From NCBI GenBank assembly GCA_020443075.1, contig JAGRIU010000069.1, positions 1 to 60,408 on the forward strand: a stretch of DNA of 60,408 bases. The letters are read 5' to 3'. This document shows, in pieces, positions 25,735 through 34,856 of the stretch; within the stretch, counting starts at the first letter, position 1; the number at the start of each line of letters is the position of its first letter. A model generated the notes under the pieces. The model searched no databases. It saw only the letters and a list, made by a program, of their open reading frames with translations, and had not been told where the DNA came from. This stretch comes from Alphaproteobacteria bacterium. Its GTDB lineage: Bacteria > Pseudomonadota > Alphaproteobacteria > Micavibrionales > Micavibrionaceae. A program made the translations under genes and the position numbers.

Positions 25735-26709
25735 TTAATTTGCGATGGCGTCCGCCAAGAGCCCGACAGAGGTAGCAAAATACGTCGAGTTATTCCACTT
25801 CATTATAACATCAAAATTGTCATATGCCAAAAAACTTGGCCCAGACAAGCCGTCCGGGACGATTATGGCGGCCTTCATGCCGGGAACAACCGGTAAAGGC
25901 GTGCCTCCGGGCAAGGTTATGCCCATATTCTTCCATTCTTGCAACGTTTTTTTGTTTTTCTTACCACTCAGGCTTTCAGGGAACCCTTTGGGTAGAGATA
26001 TCCTGCGGCCCCAACGCTGTTCTTCATTCCAACCGCTTTTGTGCAGATAATTGGCCGTCGAGGCAAACACATCGGGCAGTGTCGTCCAGATATCGCGTCG
26101 CCCGTCGCCGTTGCCGTCTACGGCATAGGCATGAAAGCTGGAGGGCATGAATTGATTTTGTCCCATTGCTCCAGCCCAAGAGCCTTTCATGGCGGCGGCG
26201 GAAATGTGTCCGGCATCAATAATTTTCAGCGCATTCATCAACTCGTCGCGGAAAAACTGGGCGCGGCGGCCATCATGGGCCAATGTCGCCAGGGCCGGAA
26301 TCACGCCAAACCCTCCGGTATTATTACCATAGCTGGTTTCTATTCCCCAGAGCGCCACAATATACTGTGCGGGAACACCGTACTTTTGCGCGGCTTTTTC
26401 CAGCTCGGTCCGGTGCTGGCGATACAGGCGGCGCCCCTGCTCAATGCGGGCTTGCGTGATGACACGATCTTGGTACTGGGCGAAGGTAAATTTGCCTTCG
26501 GGTTGTTTGCGATCGAGCTCTATGACACGGGGAATAGGCTGAATGCCACTCAAAGCCGCATTGATGGTGGTTTGCGATATGCCTTTACGTGCGGCTTCTT
26601 CTTTTACCCCCTGCAACCATTGTGTGAAAGGCTGGGACGACGCCGAGGCTGTTCCCGCCACAGCCATGAGCAATACAAGAACCAACAGAAAAAGTTTTGA
26701 ATTCGGCAT
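25735..26709 (-). CDS. mltB: Lytic murein transglycosylase (MltB family)
   Basis: This 324-aa periplasmic enzyme cuts the glycan backbone of peptidoglycan to form anhydromuropeptides. It has a signal peptide (residues 1-24, no lipobox), the MltB catalytic region with Glu in ALWGIETSYGNNTGGF, and the downstream motifs SWAGAMGQNQFMPSSF and AYAVDGNGDGRRDIW. It resembles the soluble MltB/SltB type rather than the lipid-anchored one. It lies 20 bases upstream of rlpA and is probably in the same operon. Confidence 0.94.
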   Translation of the reverse strand: MPNSKLFLLVLVLLMAVAGTASASSQPFTQWLQGVKEEAARKGISQTTINAALSGIQPIPRVIELDRKQPEGKFTFAQYQDRVITQARIEQGRRLYRQHRTELEKAAQKYGVPAQYIVALWGIETSYGNNTGGFGVIPALATLAHDGRRAQFFRDELMNALKIIDAGHISAAAMKGSWAGAMGQNQFMPSSFHAYAVDGNGDGRRDIWTTLPDVFASTANYLHKSGWNEEQRWGRRISLPKGFPESLSGKKNKKTLQEWKNMGITLPGGTPLPVVPGMKAAIIVPDGLSGPSFLAYDNFDVIMKWNNSTYFATSVGLLADAIAN

Positions 26710-26715
26710 TTCATT

Positions 26716-27159
26716 CTACCCGTTCTTTTTTATCGGATCTGTCTCATACAGGCGCGACATGATCTCGAAGATAAAGGCCGTGCTCCATCCGAACAAGATA
26801 AATCCGTTGGCCGATTGAAAAGAGCTGATCAGGCGCCAATTGTTAACTTCTAATACAACATCGCCGAAGCCGACCGTTGTAAAGCTGGATGTTGAGAAAT
26901 ACAGGCATTCCTCGAAGGTCGGTAACGCGCTTACTCCAAAATAAAAGAGCGCCCAAAGCCATATCTGAACGATATGCGCCATGAATACGCCCAGCACCGA
27001 CACCGTCAGGGCGCCCGTTTTCCAAAAGCGCCTGAATTTACGGAAAAACCACGGACCGGCGCTTTCCAGATGCCGGATAATGTAATCCAGGGCCAGCGCG
27101 TGAATAATCACCGTTATCCCGATTAAGACCGCGCCAATAATTAATTCCAGTAGAAACAT
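26716..27159 (-). CDS. Potassium-channel-like two-helix membrane protein
   Basis: This is a 147-aa membrane protein. I start it at the ATG at 27159; the frame remains open into the tRNA-Ser gene on the other strand, but residues from that stretch are an artefact. Hydrophobic helices lie at about 3-25, 42-68 and 110-135. Between the last two is STSSFTTVGFGD, the potassium-channel selectivity filter (T-V-G-F-G-D) of the Ion_trans_2 family. No cytoplasmic RCK or nucleotide-binding domain is present. It ends six bases before the transglycosylase start. Confidence 0.82.
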   Translation of the reverse strand: MFLLELIIGAVLIGITVIIHALALDYIIRHLESAGPWFFRKFRRFWKTGALTVSVLGVFMAHIVQIWLWALFYFGVSALPTFEECLYFSTSSFTTVGFGDVVLEVNNWRLISSFQSANGFILFGWSTAFIFEIMSRLYETDPIKKNG

Positions 27160-27248
27160 TGCATCCTTTTTTGCTGTTTGGACTAGACAGACATACCTAA
27201 AAATCGCTAAACAGTGAAGCGCTTTTATGCAGACCACGCACAGGTTCC

Positions 27249-27338
27249 GGAGGGATGGCAGAGTGGTTGAATGCACCGGTCTTGAAAACCGGCATGGGTT
27301 TACGCCCATCCAGGGTTCGAATCCCTGTCCCTCCGCCA
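27249..27338 (+). tRNA. tRNA-Ser (anticodon TGA)
   Basis: The 90-base gene has acceptor GGAGGGA pairing with TCCCTCC, discriminator G and an encoded CCA. The anticodon arm is CCGGT-CTTGAAA-ACCGG, giving TGA. The long variable arm (GCATGGGTTTACGCCCATCC) is typical of class II serine tRNAs, and the T arm contains GGGTTCGAATCCC. Confidence 0.97.
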
Positions 27339-27372
27339 TAGCGCACAGCGCTTTTTATTCATGATTTCAAAT

Positions 27373-27462
27373 GGAGAGGTGGCAGAGTGGTTGAATGCGC
27401 CGCACTCGAAATGCGGTATAGGTGTAAGCCTATCGGGGGTTCGAATCCCCCCCTCTCCGCCA
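27373..27462 (+). tRNA. tRNA-Ser (anticodon CGA)
   Basis: The 90-base gene has acceptor GGAGAGG pairing with CCTCTCC, discriminator G and encoded CCA. The anticodon arm CCGCA-CTCGAAA-TGCGG gives CGA. It has a long class II variable arm (TATAGGTGTAAGCCTAT). It is 34 bases after the other serine tRNA and likely co-transcribed. Confidence 0.97.
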
Positions 27463-27480
27463 ATTTGTTTTCACAACGCG

Positions 27481-27512
27481 AAAAAAGCCCCGCTCCAGGT
27501 CGGAAGCGGGGC
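27481..27512 (-). terminator. Intrinsic terminator (minus strand)
   Basis: Read on the minus strand: GCCCCGCT (27512-27505), ten-base loop, AGCGGGGC (27494-27487), then TTTTTT. It would end transcripts from fliL, whose stop is 170 bases upstream. In the plus direction no T tract follows. The bases 27513-27681 between it and fliL hold nothing else I can identify. Confidence 0.65.
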
Positions 27513-27681
27513 AGTGGATTTGATGTTTTATAGAGGGTTCACATCAAGGTTTAAAACTTTTCAGCCGCCCGTCTTTACTTTTTGACATCGTTATTCGCTC
27601 CTCAGGTATTTGCTATACATTTCGTCGCTCACGCCTTGTCAAAAAGTAAATCTGAACGACTGTAATTAGCGCGAAATTCCA

Positions 27682-28179
27682 TTATATCGGGCGTTGCTGG
27701 ACGACTTGTAGTAATACGTCCTGGACGACCCCCTCGCCCATTATCTCCTGTGACACCTTGTTTAGGCGCTCTTTAAGAACGCTGGTCTGGATCACGCCGC
27801 CTTTAAGGGCCGCGTGTTTGTTCAGTGCGCCGTACATGTCCTGAATAAAGGCGTCTTTAAGCTTGGGTGCCATATGTTTTATGAGTTCTTCGTTAGCCGC
27901 ATCTTCGACTTCAATGGCAATGACCATGCTCACGACCTGACTCACGCCGGTATTATCGACGATCGGCAGAATTAACGGATCGAGTTCGACGAAGACGCCT
28001 TGCGCGCCATGTTCACCATGGCCGCCTTTTTCATCTTCTTTTTGAGCATGTTCGTTGTGGTCGCCGGCTTCTTCTTCGCTGATCGAGGCTTCCGCCGGTT
28101 TCATGAAATAAAAATAAGCCCCTGCGCCGCCGCCGCCCAATAATAGTAGCGCCACAATGGCTATAATGATTTTACGCAT
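27682..28179 (-). CDS. fliL: Flagellar basal body-associated protein FliL
   Basis: FliL surrounds the stator at the flagellar motor and affects torque. The 165-aa protein has an N-terminal membrane helix (residues 4-26, IIIAIVALLLLGGGGAGAYFYF), a His/Glu-rich linker at 35-60 and a FliL domain (VELDPLILPIVD, VVSMVIAIEVED, LKERLNKVSQEIM) related to stomatin-like folds. No other flagellar structural gene is adjacent, so this copy sits alone; motA and motB lie about 27 kb away in the window. Confidence 0.85.
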   Translation of the reverse strand: MRKIIIAIVALLLLGGGGAGAYFYFMKPAEASISEEEAGDHNEHAQKEDEKGGHGEHGAQGVFVELDPLILPIVDNTGVSQVVSMVIAIEVEDAANEELIKHMAPKLKDAFIQDMYGALNKHAALKGGVIQTSVLKERLNKVSQEIMGEGVVQDVLLQVVQQRPI

Positions 28180-28323
28180 AGAAATGACCCTAACCTGTAA
28201 TATGAACCCTATACGTATATTCTAATATGTAAAGTGTTAACACGCGGTTATTAATAGTTAAAATGCGAGAGAACTGTCGTTTTGCAGATTATGAATAAAC
28301 CTGCGGCTTTTACGCAGAAAAAG

Positions 28324-28797
28324 TTACCTGAAAGCCTTGGCGATACTGTCCAGAACACCGTTGATTAACGCGACTTCGTTCCGATCATAGAAAGCATGGC
28401 CTATGTTCAAATAGTCGTTAATCACGATCGGGGCGTCAACCTCTTGGACGAGTAATTCGTAAGATCCACACAACAAAATAGCCCGCAGGAGTGATTCGAC
28501 GTCTCTGTCCGTGGCATCTCTTTTCAGATTGGCATCAATAACGGTTTCGAGCTCTGCCCGGCGCTCTTCTGTTCCGTAGAGGATTTTTTTCAATAAAACA
28601 CCATCCGGCTGGACGATCGGCTCGCCCTCAATAATCATATCGCTGCGGTGGCGCAGATATTCATCGAGCAAATTCGCTATTGGCTGCGGATTGTGACGAA
28701 GTTGATAGGAGGCCTGCACGGCACTGAGGCGCGCGGAGAGCGCTTTGGCCTTCGGGGATGCCTTCGATTCCTCCGTATTGTGCGGGTCATTTGTCAT
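28324..28797 (-). CDS. nusB: Transcription antitermination factor NusB
   Basis: NusB binds boxA RNA with NusE (S10) to support rRNA antitermination. The 157-aa helical protein has the motifs ARLSAVQASYQL, a LLRAILLCGSYELL helix and VVINDYLNIGHAF with ALINGVLDSIAKAFR at the end, all typical. A 20-residue charged extension precedes the fold. Its ATG overlaps the ribH stop by four bases (ATGA), the standard ribH-nusB coupling. The 144 bases downstream (28180-28323) have no recognisable gene. Confidence 0.93.
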   Translation of the reverse strand: MTNDPHNTEESKASPKAKALSARLSAVQASYQLRHNPQPIANLLDEYLRHRSDMIIEGEPIVQPDGVLLKKILYGTEERRAELETVIDANLKRDATDRDVESLLRAILLCGSYELLVQEVDAPIVINDYLNIGHAFYDRNEVALINGVLDSIAKAFR

Positions 28798-29216
28798 GCG
28801 AAGAGCCCTTTAATTTCAAGCATTTTCAGGGCCGTTTCCGCGAAAGATGCCCCTTTGTTCTTTTTAGCCGGATCAGCGCGATCAAGGGCCTGCGCGTGGT
28901 TCTCGCAGGTTAGAATGCCGTTGGCTAAAGCAACCCCGTGATTGATCGACAAGTCCATCAACCCGCGGGCGCTTTCGTTGCACACGGTTTCGTAATGTGT
29001 GGTTTCTCCGCGGATGACGCATCCCAAGGCAATAAAAGCCGCGTATTGTTCTTTTGTGAACGCAATCGCGGCCGGAATTTCCAGTGCGCCGGGAACTTCC
29101 AGTTTCTCAAATTCAATATTCTTGCGCTTAAGAACGTCCTCGGCACCGGCCAGTAACAGGTCGGAAATATCGCTGTAAAAGCGGGCTTCGACGATGAGGA
29201 TGGGCTTTCTAGTCAT
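28794..29216 (-). CDS. ribH: 6,7-dimethyl-8-ribityllumazine synthase
   Basis: This penultimate enzyme of riboflavin synthesis condenses 5-amino-6-ribitylamino-uracil with 3,4-dihydroxy-2-butanone 4-phosphate. The 140-aa product has IVEARFYSDISDLLL at the substrate-binding end, EVPGALEIPAAI, ALGCVIRGETTHYE and NGILTCENHAQALDRA. It assembles into pentamers or icosahedra. It lies 24 bases downstream of ribBX and overlaps nusB. Confidence 0.95.
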   Translation of the reverse strand: MTRKPILIVEARFYSDISDLLLAGAEDVLKRKNIEFEKLEVPGALEIPAAIAFTKEQYAAFIALGCVIRGETTHYETVCNESARGLMDLSINHGVALANGILTCENHAQALDRADPAKKNKGASFAETALKMLEIKGLFA

Positions 29217-29240
29217 GTTTTCAGTTTTTCAAGAATCGCT

Positions 29241-30356
29241 TCAAGCGGAAATCGGCTTATGCCCTGTTATATACAGACCATAACCTTCCAAACCAACTAC
29301 ATTTTTCGGGTGGTCGGTCAAAAGCGTCATTTTTTCCACGCCCAAATCCCGCAGAATTTGTGCACCGATGCCGTAGCGGCGGAGTTCCCCTTCCTTATCG
29401 GAAAGGCGTGTGCCTTTTATTTTGCGCGAGAGCGCTGCGGGGTGGGCTTCGCGTAAAATGACAATGACCCCCTCTCCGGCTTCGTCGATCAGCTCCATCG
29501 AACGGTGAAGAGCGCTGTCTTCCTCACGCCCGAGAATGTCGGTCATAAAATCTACGGCGTGCATGCGCACTAGAACCGGCTGGGTCAATGAACCGGGCCG
29601 CCCCTTTACCAAAGCCACGTGTTCTGCGTATTGTAGCGTATTAGCATAAATCATGAACCTGAAATCACCCCCGAAACGGCTCTTGAATGCATCTTCATGA
29701 ATGCGTTTTACAAGGGTTTCTCTGGCAGCCCGATAGGCGATTAAGTCTTCGATGGTGCCTATTTTCAGGTTGTGCTTATCCGCAAACCCGATCAGGTCGG
29801 GCAAGCGCGCCATCGTGCCGTCATCGTTCATAATCTCGCAGATCACCCCTGCTCCGCTATATCCGGCCATTTTGGCCAGATCGACAGCGGCTTCGGTATG
29901 GCCTGCACGCTCGAGAACCCCACCATCGCGTGCCAGCAGTGGGAAGACATGGCCGGGCGTGGCGATATCGCGCGCCGTTGCGGACGGGTTAATCGCGGCT
30001 TTAATCGTGGTTGCACGGTCAGCGGCGGAAATGCCCGTTGTTACGCCTTCTTTCGCTTCGATTGAGACGGTAAAGGCTGTGCGGTGATGGACGTTATCGC
30101 CGCGGCCCATCAATTCAAGGCCTAAACGCTCGACCATCGCGCGTTCCATGGGTAGACAAATCAGCCCCCGCCCGTCCTTGGCCATGAAGTTGATGTTTTC
30201 AGGGCTGGCCATTTCGGCGGCGATAATCAGATCGCCTTCGTTTTCACGGTTTTCATCATCAACAATAATGACGGGTTTTCCCGCACGTATGTCTTCCAGT
30301 ATCTCATCAATTGAAGACAAAGCGGCTTCAGCTTTTTCTTGTGTCTGGGCACTCAT
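29241..30356 (-). CDS. ribB: 3,4-dihydroxy-2-butanone 4-phosphate synthase with degenerate GTP cyclohydrolase II domain (RibBX type)
   Basis: The 371-aa protein has an intact N-terminal RibB domain with [17 protein letters not shown] at about residues 34-50 and [25 protein letters not shown], which makes the four-carbon precursor from ribulose 5-phosphate. The C-terminal half aligns in outline with GTP cyclohydrolase II ([30 protein letters not shown]) but the zinc-binding cysteine set (C-x10-CDC) and the EGRGIG loop are missing. Such RibBX hybrids are known in Alphaproteobacteria and cannot replace RibA, so a separate cyclohydrolase should exist elsewhere. It overlaps ribE by four bases. Confidence 0.9.
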   Translation of the reverse strand: MSAQTQEKAEAALSSIDEILEDIRAGKPVIIVDDENRENEGDLIIAAEMASPENINFMAKDGRGLICLPMERAMVERLGLELMGRGDNVHHRTAFTVSIEAKEGVTTGISAADRATTIKAAINPSATARDIATPGHVFPLLARDGGVLERAGHTEAAVDLAKMAGYSGAGVICEIMNDDGTMARLPDLIGFADKHNLKIGTIEDLIAYRAARETLVKRIHEDAFKSRFGGDFRFMIYANTLQYAEHVALVKGRPGSLTQPVLVRMHAVDFMTDILGREEDSALHRSMELIDEAGEGVIVILREAHPAALSRKIKGTRLSDKEGELRRYGIGAQILRDLGVEKMTLLTDHPKNVVGLEGYGLYITGHKPISA

Positions 30357-30943
30357 GCGGCGGCCTCCATCATTCGCGCGACATAGCGCGCAAGCATATC
30401 GATTTCTATATTGAGCTTATCGCCCGGCTTTTTATGGCTCAGCGTCGTTTTTTCCCATGTATGAGGGATAATATTGACGCCGAATATGTCTCCCTCGACC
30501 TCGTTGACAGTCAGAGACACACCGTCCAGAGTGACCGAGCCTTTAGGAGCAATAAAACGCGCCAGTTCTTGCGGAGCTTTGATTTTCAGGCGGCGGGATT
30601 CACCGTCCGGCGTGGTGCTTTCGACTATCGCAAGGCCATCCACATGGCCGGAGACGATGTGCCCACCCAGCTCATCGCCCATTTTCAAAGCGGGTTCGAG
30701 GTTTATGGCTGTACCCTCTTCCCACTGACCGATCGTCGTTTTCGAGAGGGTTTCGCCGGAAACATCAACGCTGAAGCTGCCTCGCGTTTTTTCAACCACG
30801 GTCAGACAGCAGCCATTACAGGCAATCGAGGCCCCTTCCGGCGTAGCGGAAAGATCGAGATTTGTTTCGATACGTACGCGCCAACCCGCCTGTTTATCAA
30901 TGGAGGCGATGCGGCCGATATCTTGAATGATGCCTGTAAACAT
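30353..30943 (-). CDS. ribE: Riboflavin synthase alpha chain
   Basis: The enzyme dismutates two lumazine molecules into riboflavin and the pyrimidine precursor. The 196-aa protein starts [10 protein letters not shown] and has the two tandem lumazine-binding barrels expected, including [46 protein letters not shown] and [10 protein letters not shown]. Length is normal. It lies nine bases after ribD and its stop overlaps the ribBX start. Confidence 0.95.
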   Translation of the reverse strand: MFTGIIQDIGRIASIDKQAGWRVRIETNLDLSATPEGASIACNGCCLTVVEKTRGSFSVDVSGETLSKTTIGQWEEGTAINLEPALKMGDELGGHIVSGHVDGLAIVESTTPDGESRRLKIKAPQELARFIAPKGSVTLDGVSLTVNEVEGDIFGVNIIPHTWEKTTLSHKKPGDKLNIEIDMLARYVARMMEAAA

Positions 30944-30952
30944 AGGCTTAAC

Positions 30953-31957
30953 CTATAGTGGGCGCTCGTAAATTTCCAGTGTATCTTCACCTAACATACG
31001 CGTTTTTGTATGTTTTAGGCCGGAAATTTCTTCGATGCGGGTAATGTCAAGGTTATTTAGGGCCTCCACGCCTTGCGGGCCAATCTCTTGTGAAGATTTG
31101 CACCATAGAAAACGGTCAACGAGCTCTGCGTTTAAAAAGCTCTCATGGATTTGCGCGCCGCCTTCTACCAGCAAGCGGGTAATGCCTTTTTCGGCCAGAT
31201 GCGCCAGAACGGCCTTGATATCGCGCGTATCGAGGCTTTCATTGGTTAAAACGTAAAAATCCTCCGATTGGATGCGCCCGCTTCCATCCAGGATGACTCG
31301 CAGTGAGTCGTGATGAATTCCTTCGATACGCGTTGTCAGCTTAGGTTTGTCGATCAGAGCTGTTTCACTGCCAATCAAAATCGCGTCATGCATGGAGCGT
31401 TCAAGGTGCATGTATCGACCCGCCAGCTCGCCGCTGATTTTCGTTCGCTGGCCTTTTAGAGCAATTTTATGATCTGACGAGGTGGCAATTTTAAGGGTCA
31501 CAAGCGGGCGATTTTGCGTCACTTTCAGGATAAAGCCCCTGTTTAGCTCTTGGGCCTGTTTTTCCAATACCCCTGTGGTGACCTCAATGCTTGCTTTTTC
31601 GAACATTTCTATTCCCTTGCCGGATACGCGGGGATCGGGGTCTGTGTAGGCGATCACAGCGCGCGCGATGCCCGCCTCAATAAGAGCTTGCGCGCAAGGG
31701 GCTGTTTGGCCATGGTGAGCACACGGCTCAAGCGAGACATAGGCGGTGGCGCCTTTTGCTTCGGCGTCGACCTTTTGCAAGGCTTGCGTTTCGGCATGTG
31801 GACGGCCTCCGGGGGCAGTATGGGCACGAGCTATGATATGGCCGTCCTTAACGATCACGCAGCCGACCGCCGGATTGGGCGCGACGTTTCCGAGGCCGCG
31901 GCGCGCCATGGATAAGGCAGCGCGCATAAAGTATTGATCGGCTGCGTCTTGGGGCAT
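30953..31957 (-). CDS. ribD: Bifunctional riboflavin deaminase/reductase RibD
   Basis: RibD carries out the second and third steps of riboflavin synthesis: pyrimidine deamination and NADPH reduction of the ribosyl side chain. The 334-aa protein has an N-terminal cytidine-deaminase-like domain with PGGRPHAETQAL and SLEPCAHHGQTAPC (zinc ligands His and two Cys) and a C-terminal reductase domain (LKIATSSDHKIAL, LIGSETALIDKPKLTTR, LLVEGGAQIHESFL). Its start codon overlaps the nrdR stop, giving the usual nrdR-ribD linkage. Confidence 0.95.
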   Translation of the reverse strand: MPQDAADQYFMRAALSMARRGLGNVAPNPAVGCVIVKDGHIIARAHTAPGGRPHAETQALQKVDAEAKGATAYVSLEPCAHHGQTAPCAQALIEAGIARAVIAYTDPDPRVSGKGIEMFEKASIEVTTGVLEKQAQELNRGFILKVTQNRPLVTLKIATSSDHKIALKGQRTKISGELAGRYMHLERSMHDAILIGSETALIDKPKLTTRIEGIHHDSLRVILDGSGRIQSEDFYVLTNESLDTRDIKAVLAHLAEKGITRLLVEGGAQIHESFLNAELVDRFLWCKSSQEIGPQGVEALNNLDITRIEEISGLKHTKTRMLGEDTLEIYERPL

Positions 31958-32424
31958 TAGCTTTGCGTGCCTTGCAGCTTTTTCACGTCTTCAAGGAAAT
32001 CGTTAAAGTCATCCGGCTCTCGAAAATCCTTATAAACAGAGGCATAGCGGATATAGCCGACTGCATCGAGGTCTTTGAGTGCTTTCATGACTTCCGCGCC
32101 TATTAAATTGGAGGGAATTTCGTGTTCGCCTTGGGATTCAAGCTTACGGACGATGCCGGTGGTCACTTTTTCTATTTTTTCGAATTCGACGGGGCGCTTT
32201 TGCAGGGCAATTTGCATGGATTTCATGATTTTGTCGCGGTCGAAGGGCTGCTTCCGTCCGCCGGACTTCAAAACCGTCATCTCGCGAAGCTGTACGCGTT
32301 CAAACGTGGTAAAGCGCTGCTCGCAATCGGGGCATGAACGGCGGCGGCGGATCGCGGCGTGATCTTCGGTTGGCCGCGAGTCCTTTACTTGCGTTTCTTC
32401 ATTTCCACAAAACGGGCAGCGCAT
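31957..32424 (-). CDS. nrdR: Transcriptional repressor NrdR
   Basis: NrdR represses ribonucleotide reductase genes in response to nucleotide levels. The 155-aa protein has an N-terminal zinc ribbon ([16 protein letters not shown] ... CPDCEQRF, residues 3-37) and an ATP-cone domain ([20 protein letters not shown]). It is followed by ribD and preceded 21 bases by glyA on the same strand, an order widely conserved in Alphaproteobacteria. No NrdR box is evident within the window. Confidence 0.96.
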   Translation of the reverse strand: MRCPFCGNEETQVKDSRPTEDHAAIRRRRSCPDCEQRFTTFERVQLREMTVLKSGGRKQPFDRDKIMKSMQIALQKRPVEFEKIEKVTTGIVRKLESQGEHEIPSNLIGAEVMKALKDLDAVGYIRYASVYKDFREPDDFNDFLEDVKKLQGTQS

Positions 32425-32445
32425 GCTTTGACCTTAAACCAAGCG

Positions 32446-33759
32446 TTAGAGCGTCGGGTAAACCGGGAAACGGGCACAAAGCGCTTCGACCTTGGTTTTG
32501 ACGGCCTGTTCAACGGCGTTGTTACCTTCTGCGCCGCTGGCTTTGAGGCCATCGAGCACTTCGATGATATATTCACCAACCAGTTTCCATTCGGCAGGAC
32601 CGAAGCCGCGGGTTGTCGCGGCGGGGGTTCCCAGACGTACGCCGGAAGTCACCATCGGCGGCTGCGGGTCGAACGGTACAGCGTTTTTGTTACAGGTCAT
32701 GCCTGCGCGTTCCAACGCTTCTTCCGTTTCCTTACCTGTGAGGTCTTTCGGACGCAGATCGAGCAGAACGATATGGCTGTCCGTGCCGCCGGAGACGATA
32801 TCACAGCCGCCGTTTTTCAGGGTTTCAGCGAGGATTTTGGCGTTTTCTACAACGGCTTTGGCATAGGCTTTAAACTCAGGTTTTAAAGCTTCGCCATAAG
32901 CGACGGCTTTACCAGCGATAACATGCATCAGCGGTCCGCCCTGAATACCGGGGAAGATCGCCGAGTTCAGTTTTTTGAATATCTCCAGATCGTTGGTCAA
33001 GATCATCCCGCCGCGCGGGCCGCGCAGTGTTTTGTGCGTGGTTGTTGTTGTCACGTGAGCATGGGGCACAGGGCTTTCGTAGCTGCCCCCGGCGATCAGG
33101 CCTGCGTAGTGGGCCATGTCCACCATCAAATACGCGCCGACTTCATCGGCGATACGGCGGAAACGGGCAAAGTCGATCTGGCGCGGATAGGCCGAAGCGC
33201 CCGCTATAATCATTTTCGGCTTATGCTCACGCGCGAGCGCTTCCATGCCTTCGTAATCCAGAAGTGCGTTGTCTTCGCGGACGCCGTACTGGATGGAGTT
33301 AAACCATTTCCCGGACTGGTTCGGAGCCGCGCCGTGGGTCAAGTGACCGCCGGCAGCCAAGCTCATTCCCAAAATTGTATCGCCGGGTTGGAGCAGCGCC
33401 ATCATCACGCCCTGATTGGCTTGGGAACCGGAATTGGGCTGAACGTTGGCATATTTTGCGCCGAACAATTCTTTGGCGCGTTCGCGGGCCAAATCTTCGA
33501 TCACATCCACGAACTCACAGCCTCCGTAGTAGCGGCGGCCGGGGTAGCCTTCGGCGTATTTGTTCGTCAGAACCGTGCCTTGCGCATCCAAAACAGCCTT
33601 TGAGGTAATGTTTTCCGATGCGATCAACTCGATCTGGTTTTGCTGGCGCTTTAGCTCGTCGCGTGTGGCTTGGTAAACCTCCGGGTCGACTTGAGCCAAA
33701 TCATTGGTGAAAAATCCGTTCATATTTGTGTCCTCTTGCTTAATAGCTTCGCTGCTCAT
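32446..33759 (-). CDS. glyA: Serine hydroxymethyltransferase
   Basis: This PLP enzyme interconverts serine and glycine and charges tetrahydrofolate with one-carbon units. The 437-aa product has [19 protein letters not shown], the YGG-containing [16 protein letters not shown], the [13 protein letters not shown] strand and the PLP lysine in [15 protein letters not shown]. Two starts are possible: [10 protein letters not shown] at 33759 (preceded by AAAGGA) and MNGFFTND at 33723 (preceded by AGAGGAC); I keep the longer. rpiB lies 18 bases upstream and nrdR downstream. Confidence 0.96.
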   Translation of the reverse strand: MSSEAIKQEDTNMNGFFTNDLAQVDPEVYQATRDELKRQQNQIELIASENITSKAVLDAQGTVLTNKYAEGYPGRRYYGGCEFVDVIEDLARERAKELFGAKYANVQPNSGSQANQGVMMALLQPGDTILGMSLAAGGHLTHGAAPNQSGKWFNSIQYGVREDNALLDYEGMEALAREHKPKMIIAGASAYPRQIDFARFRRIADEVGAYLMVDMAHYAGLIAGGSYESPVPHAHVTTTTTHKTLRGPRGGMILTNDLEIFKKLNSAIFPGIQGGPLMHVIAGKAVAYGEALKPEFKAYAKAVVENAKILAETLKNGGCDIVSGGTDSHIVLLDLRPKDLTGKETEEALERAGMTCNKNAVPFDPQPPMVTSGVRLGTPAATTRGFGPAEWKLVGEYIIEVLDGLKASGAEGNNAVEQAVKTKVEALCARFPVYPTL

Positions 33760-33777
33760 GGTTGGGGGTCCTTTCTC

Positions 33778-34203
33778 TTATCCTAATTGTTCAACGCGGC
33801 GGGCATGACGGCCGCCTTCGAATTCCGTGTTTAAAAATGTCTCGACAATATCGAAGGCCACCTGCTCTCCGACAATGCGTGCGCCCAAAGCCAAAACATT
33901 TGCATCGTTATGCTGACGGGTCAGGCGGGCCATTGTGACATCGGTGCAGAGCGCGGCGCGCACGGCTTTGTTACGGTTGGCGGCAATCGAAATCCCTATG
34001 CCGGTTCCGCAGATAACAATCCCGCGCTCGGCCTCACCGTTTTCAATGGCGGCGGCCAGCTTTTGCCCGTACTGCGGATAATCAACGGAAGAATCCGAAT
34101 CTGTGCCCAGATCCAGCCATTCAATGTCTGCGAAACGGCTTTTAATCGCTTCTTTTAAATGGTAGCCGCCGTGATCACAGGCGATTGCACATTTCTTTGT
34201 CAT
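33778..34203 (-). CDS. rpiB: Ribose-5-phosphate isomerase B
   Basis: The enzyme interconverts ribose 5-phosphate and ribulose 5-phosphate. From the ATG at 34203 the product is 141 aa, beginning MTKKCAIACDHGGYHLKE, with the active-site Asp-His at residues 10-11 and the catalytic Cys in GIVICGTGIGISIAANR. Other family marks are TRQHNDANVLALGARIVG and GGRHARRVE. Two in-frame extensions upstream would add unconserved residues. Adjacency to glyA is common in the class. Confidence 0.94.
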   Translation of the reverse strand: MTKKCAIACDHGGYHLKEAIKSRFADIEWLDLGTDSDSSVDYPQYGQKLAAAIENGEAERGIVICGTGIGISIAANRNKAVRAALCTDVTMARLTRQHNDANVLALGARIVGEQVAFDIVETFLNTEFEGGRHARRVEQLG

Positions 34204-34249
34204 GGGCCAATTTATAGGGCCAGCAGCGCTTAAGATCAATCATAAATGT

Positions 34250-34278
34250 TTGACAAATGCCTTCGCCCCTGCAATTAT
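34250..34278 (+). promoter_or_regulatory. Possible promoter of the 34302 orphan
   Basis: TTGACA (34250-34255) followed after 17 bases by AATTAT (34273-34278). The -35 is perfect and the -10 weak. It overlaps the first possible ATG of the downstream frame (34257), which is one reason to prefer the later start at 34302. Confidence 0.3.
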
Positions 34279-34301
34279 TCATAATTATTTTAGGCGGATA
34301 C

Positions 34302-34856
34302 ATGCTGGCTTTATACAACATTATGGCTCAGGGCACGCTGGAGCATTTGCGCGAACAAGAGATTGGCGTTCAAAGCTTTTACACAGATGGCTCTGAAGTC
34401 GACAATACAACGGATGAGCGTGCCACCATGGGCATCCGGATTCACCAACTGTGTGCGCACTTCCAAAATGCTTTTTTGGGAACGTTTAAACGCAAAAACG
34501 ATATTGTTTGGGGTGGACCGGATTTGCATCTCTCGCGCCAGAGAGCTCTCGATGCCGGATATGTCGAGAAATCTTCTCTGCGCGCTCTATCAACTGCGAT
34601 GCGTGATGCATTAGCTTTCTCTCGCTTATATGAGCGCGGGAATTTGGGTGTGCTTGCAGACTTTCGCTTTAATGCAGAACGTATTTCCGCACGTCATACT
34701 CTTCTCCAGCAACTGGATCGAATGGATAAGGATGATTATAGAAGCGGACGCAGTGCACGCGTTCTACAGTCCGTTTCAAGTAGAATTCATCTTGATGTAT
34801 TCAAAGCCCTTCATCCAGAAGTTAAAGGGCTTTCAAATCAAGCCTTTCTTCCTTAG
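34302..34856 (+). CDS. Hypothetical protein (184 aa)
   Basis: This frame on the plus strand faces rpiB, and I do not recognise its family. I start it at the ATG at 34302, preceded by AGGCGG at a good spacing; an ATG at 34257 lies within a promoter-like TTGACA and adds only a hydrophobic stretch. The product has a weakly hydrophobic first ten residues and then a polar, Arg-rich, largely helical body (LRALSTAMRDALAFSRLYER, ARHTLLQQLDRMDKDDYR). Its 3' end overlaps the convergent 66-aa gene by 24 bases. It could be spurious. Confidence 0.5.
   Translation: MLALYNIMAQGTLEHLREQEIGVQSFYTDGSEVDNTTDERATMGIRIHQLCAHFQNAFLGTFKRKNDIVWGGPDLHLSRQRALDAGYVEKSSLRALSTAMRDALAFSRLYERGNLGVLADFRFNAERISARHTLLQQLDRMDKDDYRSGRSARVLQSVSSRIHLDVFKALHPEVKGLSNQAFLP

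Noticed and set aside
27160..27339. Upstream in-frame extension of the potassium-channel-like protein
   Set aside because: The added residues are the reverse complement of tRNA-Ser and give the usual tRNA-antisense peptide (EGQGFEPW); the internal ATG at 27159 starts the first membrane helix.
28234..28243. Palindrome GTGTTAACAC upstream of fliL as an operator
   Set aside because: It is only ten bases, single, and not positioned clearly relative to a promoter; too weak to call.
29217..32445. FMN riboswitch controlling the riboflavin genes
   Set aside because: The genes overlap or nearly abut and no FMN-aptamer-like conserved structure is visible in the short gaps.
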